Shown here in pieces: positions 1 through 6,625 of a stretch of DNA of 23,155 nt (position 1 is the first letter of the stretch; every line of letters begins with the position of its first letter). The stretch comes from Chloroflexota bacterium (GTDB lineage Bacteria; Chloroflexota; Limnocylindria; P2-11E): NCBI GenBank assembly GCA_005883775.1, contig VBEU01000160.1, forward strand, positions 1 through 23,155, written 5' to 3'. The position numbers and the translations under genes were made by a program. The notes under the pieces are model-generated. The model was not told the DNA's origin. It was given only the letters and a program-made list of their open reading frames with translations, and did not search any database.

Positions 1-229
1 CGACATCAACTACAAGGTCGAGCGGACCGTCTCGGAGGGCGACACCGTGGTCGGGGAGTGCACGGTGACGGGGACTCAGCGCGGCGAACTCGCAGGCGTC
101 CCGGCCACGAACAAGTCCGTGAAGGTGCCAGTGACCTTCATCGTCGACTACGAAAATGGAAAGGCGAAGCGGTGGAGCTCGTATCTCGACACGGCGACGC
201 TTCTTCGTCAGATCGGCGCGATGAAGTAA
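1..229 (+). CDS. SnoaL-like (NTF2-fold) protein, C-terminal fragment
   Basis: The reading frame is open from base 2 and ends at TAA 227-229, so only the last 75 residues are inside the window and the start lies upstream. The visible part reads as the C-terminal half of a SnoaL-like/ester-cyclase NTF2-fold protein: a beta strand around KVERTVSEGDTVVGE, a strand with TVTGTQRGEL, the usual PATNKSVKVPVTFIVDYENGK segment, and the closing WSSYLDTATLLRQIG helix typical of this family. Members form a conical pocket and include small enzymes and binding proteins, so the substrate cannot be named. A strong hairpin follows 8 bases after the stop, which suggests it is the last gene of its transcript. The family call is from remembered pattern; the fold class is fairly safe, the function is not. 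Confidence 0.8.
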   Translation, partial: DINYKVERTVSEGDTVVGECTVTGTQRGELAGVPATNKSVKVPVTFIVDYENGKAKRWSSYLDTATLLRQIGAMK

Positions 230-236
230 CGGACTC

Positions 237-268
237 GAGGGCTCGACGGCTTCTGCCGTCGAGCCCTC
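237..268 (+). terminator. Hairpin terminator after the SnoaL-like gene
   Basis: Perfect 14-bp inverted repeat (237-250 pairs with 255-268) closing a TTCT tetraloop. It begins 8 bases after the upstream stop codon. There is no long T tract on either strand, so it may be a Rho-assisted or bidirectional terminator rather than a classical intrinsic one. Confidence 0.75.
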
Positions 269-293
269 TGTGCCTATTCGAACTCTGGTATTC

Positions 294-422
294 CTACGGA
301 TCGAAGTGATAGCGCGAGTACGAGCCGTGACCGATAGTGGCGAAGGGCACGGTCAGGTCAGCGACCGCTGCGGCGAGAACACCCGCAGCCGCGAGCACAA
401 GACCGACCGCAAGAATACGCAC
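294..422 (-). CDS. Possible 42-residue single-pass membrane peptide
   Basis: A short leftward frame starts at GTG 422 and ends at TAG 294. The product has one hydrophobic helix (ILAVGLVLAAAGVLAAAVA) followed by a short polar tail ending in YSRYHFDP. The organisation, one membrane helix plus a Tyr/His-rich tail, looks like a translated small membrane protein rather than random sequence, and the frame is also open a few codons upstream of the GTG. No clear Shine-Dalgarno sequence is present and no family is recognised. It points towards the terminator of the SnoaL-like gene, so the two would be convergent. It may equally be chance in an otherwise empty stretch of about 290 bases. Confidence 0.3.
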   Translation of the reverse strand: MRILAVGLVLAAAGVLAAAVADLTVPFATIGHGSYSRYHFDP

Positions 423-556
423 GTGCCACGGAGAGTATCCGTGCGCTTGCGACTACAGGCCGTCGACCAACCGGCCGCGACCTTGAGCACATCGACCGGC
501 AATGGAGCGACGGCCCCCCGATAATCTGCGACTAATTCCCGCCCAGGAGGCACGAG

Positions 557-1000
557 GTGCGGCTCGAACCAGTTTGCGAAATGCAACTCAGTTATCAAGG
601 CGGCTTCGCGCTTGTAAAGCCGTACGGCGGCGAAGAAGGATCGGGTTATGGACACGGGGATGGACGCGCCGACGGTCCCAGGCTCACAGGAGCCGTCCAG
701 TGGGCGAACCATCCGCGACGACGCAGCGATGGGCGCATGTTGCCCAACGCCGGTGGTCTCGTGACAACGCCGGATGGGGCGAAGGTTACGTTCGTCATGG
801 AGGGGCGAACGGTGTTCGGCAAGAACGCCAAAGGTGAGAGCGTCGGAGGGCAGAACATCGTCATATGGTTCGAGGCCGATGACGAGCGATACAAGTGGCT
901 CAATGACGCAATGTGCGTGGTCGAGGGAGTCATAGCCGGCCTCGGTTCGATCCGGTTCCGTGTGTTCGAGTGCATGAACGAGCTCATCGCGGAGTCATGA
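557..1000 (+). CDS. DUF3237 family protein
   Basis: 147 residues from a GTG start with a clear Shine-Dalgarno AGGAGG at 545-550, six bases upstream. The sequence has the DUF3237 pattern: an N-terminal strand with MRLEPVCEMQLSY, the glycine-rich GGEEGSGYGHGDGRADGPRL segment (about residues 24-43), then WANHPRRRSDGRMLPNAGG (about 49-67) and a C-terminal half rich in beta strands. DUF3237 proteins are small, probably cytoplasmic beta-barrel proteins of unknown biochemical role, often found beside oxidoreductases or hydrolases of aromatic or lipid catabolism. Here no such neighbour is adjacent, so context gives no function. Length is normal for the family. The 5' side (270-556) contains only the weak small ORF on the other strand. 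Confidence 0.8.
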   Translation: MRLEPVCEMQLSYQGGFALVKPYGGEEGSGYGHGDGRADGPRLTGAVQWANHPRRRSDGRMLPNAGGLVTTPDGAKVTFVMEGRTVFGKNAKGESVGGQNIVIWFEADDERYKWLNDAMCVVEGVIAGLGSIRFRVFECMNELIAES

Positions 1001-1100
1001 AGCTCAGCGGGTTCGGCGCGGCTGTCTCGCCCCTCATAGTGAATTGGGTAGCGCTGTCAGTATTTTCCTGCGGCATCACGTTCAGCGTGAGAGGGTGCCG

Positions 1101-1421
1101 TCATAAGCCGCTTTCTCGACGGACCGCATTGGCCATCCGCACCAACGCTGACTCGATCGCGGCAGCTTCGCCGTCCTCGATGTATGCCGCGAAGTGGCGT
1201 TTGACGTGCTCCAGGTGGATCGGTAGCGCCTGTTGGCCCATCGTGAGGCGCTGGGCAGGCGCCATCCGCAGTTGCGCGAGTGCGTCGAACCAGGTGAGCG
1301 GTAGTCCACGGACCGATTCGAGCTCCCGGCTGTCCACGTTGCGGACGCGTAGAGTGTGCGAGCGGCGGACGGCGCGTTCGAGTCTCGTCCTCCGCTCCGA
1401 TGAAGGGAAGGCGGAGGGCAA
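1101..1421 (-). pseudogene. MarR-family regulator relic with DNA-binding core deleted
   Basis: The 106-residue leftward frame (TTG start at 1421, TGA at 1101) begins like a MarR regulator: residues 22-60 carry the first helix and the GLPLTWFDALAQLRMAPAQR motif of the wHTH entry. Residues 66-100 match the usual C-terminal dimerisation helix (PIHLEHVKRHFAAYI then EDGEAAAIESAL). Between them, around residues 62-66 (bases about 1224-1238), the expected 50-60 residues holding the recognition helix and beta-wing are missing, with the frame preserved. A MarR lacking both cannot bind DNA in the usual way, so this is called a pseudogene; a dominant-negative dimerisation partner is an alternative. It is divergent from the DinB gene, whose start lies 7 bases away, so it probably once regulated that neighbour. 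Confidence 0.6.
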
Positions 1422-1427
1422 AAACGC

Positions 1428-1913
1428 GTGAGCCTTGATCGCGCCGAGGTGATAGCCGCACTCGAAGAGACGACGGCCGAGATCTCAGACCTGCTGGCGT
1501 CGGTCGCGGCTGATCAGGACTGGCGGCCGAATAACGAGCATTGGTCGTTCCGCCACATCGCGGCGCATCTCGAAGCGTGCCAGACCGAGTGCGTGCTTGT
1601 TCGCGTGCGCCAAATCGCCGCTGGGGCCAAACCCACGTTCGAGTTCTATGACAACGATGGCTGGGACTTCACCGACCGAGACCTTCGTGATTCAGTTCGT
1701 GAATGGCGTGAGAGCCGGCATCGGACCTTCGCCTTCGTGCAGTCCCTATCGCCGGAGCGGCTCTCGCGGACGGGGAGCCACCGCACGTTCGGCGAGATCA
1801 CCGTCGTCGACTACCTCAAGATCGACCTCGGCCATGACCGCGAGCATTTTGCGGACCTCAACGAAATGCTCGGAGGACGAGCGCGAACCGCGGCCCGAGC
1901 CCGCAAGCCGTAA
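1428..1913 (+). CDS. DinB-fold metal-binding protein
   Basis: 161 residues from GTG 1428, with GGAGG at 1413-1417. The four-helix DinB/YfiT architecture is visible: an opening helix ending NNEHWSFRHIAAHLEA, then a long second half ending KIDLGHDREHFADLNEML. The His residues at 43 or 47, 136 and 140 match the metal-binding triad of the superfamily. Members are often thiol-dependent transferases (bacillithiol or mycothiol) or metal-dependent hydrolases, and many are of unknown role; this one cannot be assigned to a substrate. The gene is divergent from the MarR relic, an arrangement common for stress-inducible DinB-type genes. Its C-terminus becomes Ala/Arg-rich and low-complexity in the last 12 residues. 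Confidence 0.8.
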   Translation: MSLDRAEVIAALEETTAEISDLLASVAADQDWRPNNEHWSFRHIAAHLEACQTECVLVRVRQIAAGAKPTFEFYDNDGWDFTDRDLRDSVREWRESRHRTFAFVQSLSPERLSRTGSHRTFGEITVVDYLKIDLGHDREHFADLNEMLGGRARTAARARKP

Positions 1914-1970
1914 GTCCTCGGAGTCGGCCGGAGCTCCACTGCGGTGCCACGTTCAAATAGTCACGAACCG

Positions 1971-2909
1971 TCACGATCGGCCCGCCCAGCGAAGTACCCG
2001 CAGCGCGCGCAAGGTGTTCCAGCGGCTGGGCCGGCCTTCGCGCTCGTTCATGTCGAACTCGAGATCGCGGACCCGGGCGTTGACCATTTCGCTCTCGTGT
2101 GGATTCTCGAGCGGCAACCGCCCTTCGGCGTCACGCTTGGAGCGGACCAGGTCGATGGCCTCGGCCAGGCGCGGATCGGGTGTCACGCCCGCGGCGCGCA
2201 GGTAGTCGAGCCCGCGCAACGCGTCGTAGTGCCAGCCGGTCGGGAACGAGAACAGCGTGAAGGCCCGATCGATCAGCTCGCCGCTCGATAGCCGGCGCAG
2301 CATCCGGCGTTCGAGCAGGTATTCCTGCCCTCGGTCAAGCGCCCTGCTGACCTCGGGCGAGCCGCCCGTCGCGCGCTTGTGCTCCAGAAGGCCCTCGAGG
2401 ACGTTGATCGTCGTATGGAACGATCCGCGCGTCGAGCCATTCTCCTGCTCGCAATTCCACCCGCCATCGGCCATCTGCTCGCCGAGGAGCCGCTCGACGA
2501 TTCCTGTCACGTCGTGGCCGAAGTACGCGCCGAGCGCCACGACGCGTCCGTTGATGCACGGCTCGACCTCGCCCGTGAACACCGGTGTGCCGTGCCATGG
2601 GCCGCGCGAGTGCCACGTCGCGTTGTTCGCTACGAGGGCTATCGCCGTCCGCGCCTCCTCGCTAGAAGGGTCGAGACCCATATCGCGGAGCATCAATAGG
2701 GCGAGAAGAGAGGGCCACTCCGAATCTGACGTGCCGGTGTCCCACAGCCCATCCTCCCGCCGGAGAGACAAGAGGCGCGTGCCCCAGCCTTCAGTCGCAA
2801 CTCGGGCACGCTCCGCGGCGACCTGGTCGGCCGGCGCATCCGTTAGGTCGCGCATCGCCTGCCAGCGAATCGCCGGATCCGAGTCGAGCAGCCAATCGAT
2901 GGCGGACAC
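1971..2909 (-). CDS. Squalene-cyclase-like alpha/alpha-toroid protein
   Basis: 312 residues from GTG 2909, preceded by GGAGGAAGATC, which fixes the start. The protein opens with SAIDWLLDSDPAIRWQAMRD, a hallmark of a soil-bacterial group usually labelled squalene cyclase or prenyltransferase-like. A QW-type repeat is visible in GEQMADGGWNCE, followed by SFHTTINVLEGL, and helical-hairpin repeats continue to the C-terminus. The terpenoid-cyclase catalytic DxDD motif is absent and the protein is half the length of real squalene-hopene cyclase (about 630 residues), with no membrane segment. It is therefore probably a toroid-fold scaffold or an enzyme of unknown substrate, not a hopanoid synthase. 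It is convergent with the DinB gene; the 57-base gap holds nothing obvious. Confidence 0.75.
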   Translation of the reverse strand: MSAIDWLLDSDPAIRWQAMRDLTDAPADQVAAERARVATEGWGTRLLSLRREDGLWDTGTSDSEWPSLLALLMLRDMGLDPSSEEARTAIALVANNATWHSRGPWHGTPVFTGEVEPCINGRVVALGAYFGHDVTGIVERLLGEQMADGGWNCEQENGSTRGSFHTTINVLEGLLEHKRATGGSPEVSRALDRGQEYLLERRMLRRLSSGELIDRAFTLFSFPTGWHYDALRGLDYLRAAGVTPDPRLAEAIDLVRSKRDAEGRLPLENPHESEMVNARVRDLEFDMNEREGRPSRWNTLRALRVLRWAGRS

Positions 2910-3167
2910 GATCTTCCTCCGCGAAGCGGTGTCTTGAGCTCCGCCCTCAGATGATGCGTGGTCTACCGCCTGGTCACATCGAGCACGCTATGGGACGCTG
3001 CAAATCGCGTATGCCCTCACCGTGACATCGCCTGATCCGGAGAGGACAACAATCCCCCGAGCCTCCAGCCTGACTCATCTTCGTTGTTTCGAAGCCAAGG
3101 GTCGCCGCGTCGCAGCGCCAGCGCAGGTCTTGGATGGGCAGCGGGCCGCCGTCAGACCGTGCCTTAT

Positions 3168-3665
3168 TCAGTGCTCGCTCTTCTTCCCACCGTCGTGGTC
3201 TTCGGCCTCGCCGGACTCAGCGCCCACGGGCTTTGTTTCCGTCCCCGCAACATCTCGGCGGCCACGCCCGATCCTGATCTCCCCGAAATGGAGTCCGAGC
3301 AGATCGAAATCGATGACGCGGTCGTCCCGCCAGGTGCGAGCGCGGTGCCCACGTCTGGTCGCCAAATCAGGCGCAGATCTCCCGGTGAGGCGTTGCTCCT
3401 CCGGCTCGAGAAGGCCCTCACGTAATCCGATAGCGACCGCTTCCGCTCGGCTCGCGGCTCCGAGCTTTACAAGGATGTTCGAGATGTGCCACTCGGCGGT
3501 GCTCTCCGCGATGTTCAGTGCAGCCGCGAGCTCTTTCGTGGTGTGTCCTGCCGCGACAAAGCGGAGGACCTCTCTCTCGCGGGGTGAGAGATGCACGGCC
3601 GGTGATCGTGCAGAAGAACTGCCATACGAAATCCCCGTGTTTTCCCGGGTTACCCGTGATTTCAT
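3168..3665 (-). CDS. Short LuxR-type (GerE) HTH regulator
   Basis: ATG 3665 gives 165 residues. The only recognisable domain is a GerE/LuxR HTH at about residues 26-86, with HLSPREREVLRFVAAG, TTKELAAALNIAEST and EWHISNILVKLGA. The EWHISN variant of the recognition helix is common in LuxR proteins of Chloroflexota and Actinomycetota. There is no receiver, PAS or ATPase domain before it; only 25 polar residues precede the HTH. The last 75 residues (VIDFDLLGLHFGEIRIG, then a Glu/Gly/Lys-rich tail) match nothing I recognise. A longer open frame reaches 3896, but that extension has non-coding composition and would overlap the rightward genes. It is divergent from the 3705/3877 genes and might regulate them. 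Bases 2910-3167 downstream hold no gene I can support. Confidence 0.75.
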   Translation of the reverse strand: MKSRVTRENTGISYGSSSARSPAVHLSPREREVLRFVAAGHTTKELAAALNIAESTAEWHISNILVKLGAASRAEAVAIGLREGLLEPEEQRLTGRSAPDLATRRGHRARTWRDDRVIDFDLLGLHFGEIRIGRGRRDVAGTETKPVGAESGEAEDHDGGKKSEH

Positions 3666-3704
3666 GGATACCGCCGACGCTTCTGCACGTGCACCCTCTG
3701 GGGC

Positions 3705-3887
3705 ATGACATGGATAGCAACCGTCTGTACGCACGATGTCGCGGTCCGACCGAGCGAGCGAGGGCCGGAGTGGTTCTGCCGCGAGTGTGGTTGGGCCTTG
3801 CCGCTCTTTCGTGAACGCTGCGGCGCGATGCGCGCGGTCAATATGGCCCTCGTTCGGGCCACCCGAGCTGCACGCCATGCCCGATAA
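3705..3887 (+). CDS. Possible small Cys-rich (zinc-ribbon-like) protein
   Basis: A 60-residue frame from ATG 3705 to TAA 3887. The middle reads CTHDVAVRPSERG then EWFCRECGWALPLF, so a Cys-x2-Cys knuckle is paired with an upstream Cys/His and a later Cys, a plausible small zinc-binding layout. The last 25 residues are Ala/Arg-rich and look less like real protein. It overlaps the ATG of the next gene (3877) by 11 bases in another frame, which would allow translational coupling. No Shine-Dalgarno sequence is convincing. It could be a genuine small protein co-translated with its neighbour, or a chance frame in the 5' leader of that gene. Confidence 0.3.
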   Translation: MTWIATVCTHDVAVRPSERGPEWFCRECGWALPLFRERCGAMRAVNMALVRATRAARHAR

Positions 3888-4401
3888 GACGGTCACGCAC
3901 GAGTACGCGGATCTGCTCGAGGGTCTTGTCGCAAAGCGCTATCGCGCGTCGGCCATCGGCCGCGTGCGTTCGGACGGGATGTGGGAAGGCTGCATCGAGT
4001 TCGTCGATCTCGCCGAGGATGAGCGACTGAAGACGGGCATCGAGACGATGCAGTCCAACGAGCGAGCTTTCCGGCAATGGGCCGCGGGCATCGGCCCGGC
4101 CTATCTCGAGGGCGCCTTCAGGCGGGCGAGGTCGCGCCCGGCTGACAGATCAACTCGGGTCGTCCCGCCGCTTTGGCTTGTCCCGCAGCGGGCGGTTCTC
4201 GATCCCTTCGATGTCGACGCGCAAGGTGAGGGCGTCCTCGCGGCGCAGCTCAGGGCGCTCGATCTGGATCGCCTACGCGACATCGCGGAAGCGTACGAGC
4301 TCGTCCCGCCGAAGTCGGTGGCATCCGCCACGCGCGCGGAGCTCATCGTGGAGATCCTCGCCACTATATCGAGCGCTCGGCGCGAGCCGGCGGAACGTTA
4401 A
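3877..4401 (+). CDS. Unrecognised protein with SAP/Rho-N-like C-terminus
   Basis: 174 residues from ATG 3877 (MPDKTVTHEYADLLEG); an upstream extension to 3736 exists but has low-complexity Ser/Arg composition and was not used. Residues 1-85 are acidic and predicted alpha/beta, with RSDGMWEGCIEFVDL and ETMQSNERAFRQWAAGIG; no family is recognised. After a Pro/Arg-rich linker (about 86-115), the last 50 residues (LDLDRLRDIAEAYELVPPK then ATRAELIVEILATI) have the helix-turn-helix rhythm of SAP or Rho-N nucleic-acid-binding domains: a leucine-rich helix, a short loop, then an x-x-ELI-x-x-I helix. That suggests a nucleic-acid-associated protein, but this is inference from pattern only. The only upstream partner is the doubtful 3705 ORF, and the next gene is convergent. 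Confidence 0.6.
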   Translation: MPDKTVTHEYADLLEGLVAKRYRASAIGRVRSDGMWEGCIEFVDLAEDERLKTGIETMQSNERAFRQWAAGIGPAYLEGAFRRARSRPADRSTRVVPPLWLVPQRAVLDPFDVDAQGEGVLAAQLRALDLDRLRDIAEAYELVPPKSVASATRAELIVEILATISSARREPAER

Positions 4402-4438
4402 TAGAGATTTCGCAGTGAAAGAAACCCGCGGCGCGCCG

Positions 4439-4789
4439 TCAGTTCCCCCAGAGTGGCCGGACCTCGATCGTCCCAGTCCGTGCGACCGGGTGTTTGGCCG
4501 CGATCTCGACGGCCTCCTCCAGGCTGCGGCACTCGATGATGTCGAACCCGCCGATGGCCTCCTTAGTCTCGACGAACGGACCGTCGGTGACGATCGGCTT
4601 GCCGTCGCGGACGCGGACGGATCGGGCCCGGCGCGGCGGCGCCAGTTGGTCCCCGGTGATCCAGCGGCCCTGCGCCTGAAGGTCGTCCAGCCACGGGAAG
4701 CTCTCCGCATTCGGAGTGTCACTTGGATCGGGCTCGGTCTGGGCGTCCATTTTTTTGGCGTCCCAGCACACAAGCATCAGGAATTTCAT
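4439..4789 (-). CDS. YCII-related (DGPF) domain protein
   Basis: 116 residues from ATG 4789, chosen over the GTG ten codons upstream because GAGAGGTG lies at proper distance and MKFLMLVCWD is the normal family opening. The family signature is clear: a first beta strand MKFLMLV, then LAPPRRARSVRVRDGKP, DGPFVETKEAIGGFDIIEC (the DGPF motif) and a closing helix AVEIAAKHP with a beta strand ending IEVRPLW. YCII/DGPF proteins adopt a ferredoxin-like dimer fold; they are often encoded with ECF sigma factors of the SigJ/SnoaL-type group, but none is next to this one. Biochemical role unknown. It is convergent with the SAP-like gene (37-base gap). Confidence 0.85.
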   Translation of the reverse strand: MKFLMLVCWDAKKMDAQTEPDPSDTPNAESFPWLDDLQAQGRWITGDQLAPPRRARSVRVRDGKPIVTDGPFVETKEAIGGFDIIECRSLEEAVEIAAKHPVARTGTIEVRPLWGN

Positions 4790-5058
4790 GTCGCACCTCT
4801 CATTCGTATCGACCGGCACGTATGGACGACGAACGCGCAGGACCGAAATCGACGCGTCTGCAACGACCCTTCGGCCGAGTCGAGCGGCCGAATTGGTGTT
4901 TGGTCACACCTCGGAGAATCGCATGGGTACTGGGGGGCCGTCGCGGCCCGCGCGGGCGCGCAGGGCTATGCGGTGGAACCTTCCCGGCTGTCGGCCCGGG
5001 AGGAAACTACACGGTGCGCTGGCATTTCGACCCCTGACGCTGATTGCGATCTTCCTTA
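4790..5058. other. Gene-poor stretch with a possible coding remnant
   Basis: No gene can be supported between the YCII start and the terminator at 5059. The frame that stops at TGA 5035-5037 ends in FPAVGPGGNYTVRWHFDP, which looks like the C-terminal strand of an extracellular beta-sandwich protein, and a strong hairpin follows 21 bases later. This pairing of a protein-like tail and a terminator suggests the end of a decayed rightward gene, but nothing upstream in any frame continues the homology. Confidence 0.3.
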
Positions 5059-5089
5059 AAGACCCGTCGGAAAATCTCCGGCGGGTCTT
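5059..5089 (+). terminator. Hairpin terminator without a clear upstream gene
   Basis: Twelve-bp stem with one G-T pair (5059-5070 with 5078-5089) and a seven-base loop. The rightward flank is TCTCG (weak T content); the leftward flank is TTTAAGG once reverse-complemented. No intact rightward gene ends just upstream and no leftward gene lies just beyond, so its source transcript is unclear. Confidence 0.65.
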
Positions 5090-5171
5090 CTCGTAGCGCG
5101 GAAGGTCGTGTTGGGCAAGCCGAGTCCTTTCACATCGACTTACGTCGCCGTCAGGGGACGCGACGCCGGAC

Positions 5172-5177
5172 TAGGCT
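5172..5177 (+). promoter_or_regulatory. Candidate -10 element for a leaderless transcript
   Basis: TAGGCT lies exactly seven bases before the GTG start at 5185, with no Shine-Dalgarno sequence between. TANNNT-N7-start is the usual arrangement for leaderless mRNAs in GC-rich bacteria, where the transcription start is the start codon. No good -35 box is visible. Confidence 0.4.
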
Positions 5178-5184
5178 CTCGGCC

Positions 5185-5820
5185 GTGACGGGACGCGCCG
5201 TAGCGGCACTCCTAGTAGCTGTGGCTTGTCTTTCGGGCTGCGCGGCGGTGCCGCTCGAGACAGCGCAGAACGGAAGCGATTGGTCGTTTCGACTCGTCGC
5301 GGACGCCGACGAAAAGATAAGCGGCACAGAGAAGGGGATTCCGTGTCAACTGGAGCGCGTCCAGCACGTCGAAGCCGACATGCAATGTCAACCGACGACC
5401 GGACTTCCACATTCGATCCTCATCTGTCGCGGATCGGGCAAGGCGAGTTACCGCCACGCACTGCAGGCGGGCGTTAGCGACACGCGCATCAGCACCGGCG
5501 CGTACGAGGGCGGCCTGGACTATCAGCTTCAGCTGCAGTTCTACGTAGAGCCGCCGTCGTACTCCGCGAACGCGGGTGTCCACGTCCCCGGGACCTACGT
5601 GTCAACGAAGTCGGATGTTTCGAGCCAAGGGACAGAGACAGGTTATGTCTCGGCAGGTGTCTTCAACCAGCGCGCGGATCCGAACGCCGCGAGCATTGAA
5701 TACGATTCCGCACAGCGGCCCGACGGGACCTGGTCGGTCCTGGCCGCTGAAGGCCTACTGCGCTGCATCGGCTCCGCGACCGGCACGCGTCACCTTTCGA
5801 TCAGTCTCCGAAAGGTCTAG
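5185..5820 (+). CDS. Hypothetical lipoprotein
   Basis: 211 residues from GTG 5185. The N-terminus is a short lipoprotein signal: TGRAVAALLVAVACLSGC with lipobox LSGC, so the mature protein begins at Cys 19 and should be membrane-anchored outside the cell. The upstream open frame (to 5044) was rejected because it would bury this signal peptide and run through the terminator stem. The mature part is about 190 residues with several Cys (in IPCQLERVQH, MQCQPTT, ILICRGSG and LRCIGS) that could form disulfides, and is rich in beta strands and Ser/Thr/Gly. No family is recognised. The promoter arrangement suggests leaderless translation. It is convergent with the VOC gene, 8 bases apart. Confidence 0.75.
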   Translation: MTGRAVAALLVAVACLSGCAAVPLETAQNGSDWSFRLVADADEKISGTEKGIPCQLERVQHVEADMQCQPTTGLPHSILICRGSGKASYRHALQAGVSDTRISTGAYEGGLDYQLQLQFYVEPPSYSANAGVHVPGTYVSTKSDVSSQGTETGYVSAGVFNQRADPNAASIEYDSAQRPDGTWSVLAAEGLLRCIGSATGTRHLSISLRKV

Positions 5821-5828
5821 GGGGCGCC

Positions 5829-6218
5829 TCACCTGCACTTGTAGATCAGGCAGAACTCGTTGCCCTCCGGATCGGCCATCGTCCGCCAACAGAAACCGTA
5901 TTCGTTAAAGTCCGCATCTGGCCTACGCCGTCGGCCTCCGAGCTGGACGATGCGGGAGGTAGCGATCTCAACGTCATCCACGACGATGTCCATGTGCACG
6001 CGGTTCTTCACCACTTTTGGCTCGGGTACTCGCTGGAACGAAACAAACGGCGCGTCTGGATACTGCTTGTGAAGATTCACGAACTGCGGCGGACTGCCGA
6101 GCCTGCCCTCGATCCCGACACCAAGAACCACTGTCCAAAAGGCCGCGAGTCGCTCAGGATCGGTCGAGTCGATCTGGATCCAGCCGAGACGACCAATTCG
6201 TGGAGCCAGGTCGCTCAC
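5829..6218 (-). CDS. VOC/glyoxalase-superfamily protein
   Basis: 129 residues from GTG 6218, with GGGAGGC upstream. Two beta-alpha-beta-beta-beta modules are visible: the first opens with RLGWIQIDSTDPERLAAFW, and the second with NRVHMDIVVDDVEIATSRI and ends TMADPEGNEFCLIYKC. The DPEGNEFCL closing motif is the usual C-terminal strand bearing the Glu ligand of this superfamily. The sequence is of the Glyoxalase_6 type, which contains many small uncharacterised dimeric proteins; substrate is unknown. It is the last gene of a leftward group with the TPR gene and a second VOC gene (31-base gap), implying co-transcription. Confidence 0.85.
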   Translation of the reverse strand: MSDLAPRIGRLGWIQIDSTDPERLAAFWTVVLGVGIEGRLGSPPQFVNLHKQYPDAPFVSFQRVPEPKVVKNRVHMDIVVDDVEIATSRIVQLGGRRRRPDADFNEYGFCWRTMADPEGNEFCLIYKCR

Positions 6219-6249
6219 TGACCGCCTCCCAACACGTGCGCGTCCAAGG

Positions 6250-6621
6250 CTACGACTCGCTCGGGACTTCGACTACGCAGAAGAGGTTGCCGTCCGGGTC
6301 TTCCAAAACTACGAAGTCGTCATCCGGCTTGTATCTCCACGGATATCGTGTCGCGCCGATCTTTACGAGCCTTTCCACCTCGCCCTTCTGATCCGTCGTG
6401 TAGAGGTCGAGATGCAATCGGCTCCTTTTGCCCGATCGCCTCTCCCGAGTCTGGTCCAACGACACATTTGGTCCGCTTCCGTCCGGGTCACGCAAGATCA
6501 CCCAGCCGTCTTTGGCAGGCCGCGTGGGTACGTAGTGCAGGGCTTCCTGCCAGAACGCCAGTAGCTTGTCGAACTCGTAGCAGCGGATGACGATCGAGCC
6601 GATCGTCAACTGGGCACTCAT
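6250..6621 (-). CDS. VOC/glyoxalase-superfamily protein
   Basis: 123 residues from ATG 6621, which lies four bases after the TAA of the TPR gene, so translation is probably coupled. The VOC fold is shown by the first module (IGSIVIRCYEFDKLLAFWQE), WVILRDPDGSGPNVSLDQ in the middle, the His strand RSRLHLDLYTTDQ and the closing DFVVLEDPDGNLFCVVE. It is only distantly similar to the following VOC gene, so the two are not a recent tandem duplication. Such proteins bind a metal and a small substrate, or act as binding or resistance proteins; nothing here decides between these. Confidence is high for the fold and low for the role. Confidence 0.85.
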   Translation of the reverse strand: MSAQLTIGSIVIRCYEFDKLLAFWQEALHYVPTRPAKDGWVILRDPDGSGPNVSLDQTRERRSGKRSRLHLDLYTTDQKGEVERLVKIGATRYPWRYKPDDDFVVLEDPDGNLFCVVEVPSES

Positions 6622-6625
6622 CGCG

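Noticed and set aside
3666..3896. 77-residue N-terminal extension of the LuxR-type gene
   Set aside because: Composition is not protein-like, and it overlaps the rightward genes at 3705 and 3877; the ATG at 3665 precedes the HTH directly.
4723..5037. 104-codon rightward frame over the YCII start
   Set aside because: Most of it is antisense to the YCII gene or Arg-rich; only its last residues look protein-like and are reported as a remnant.
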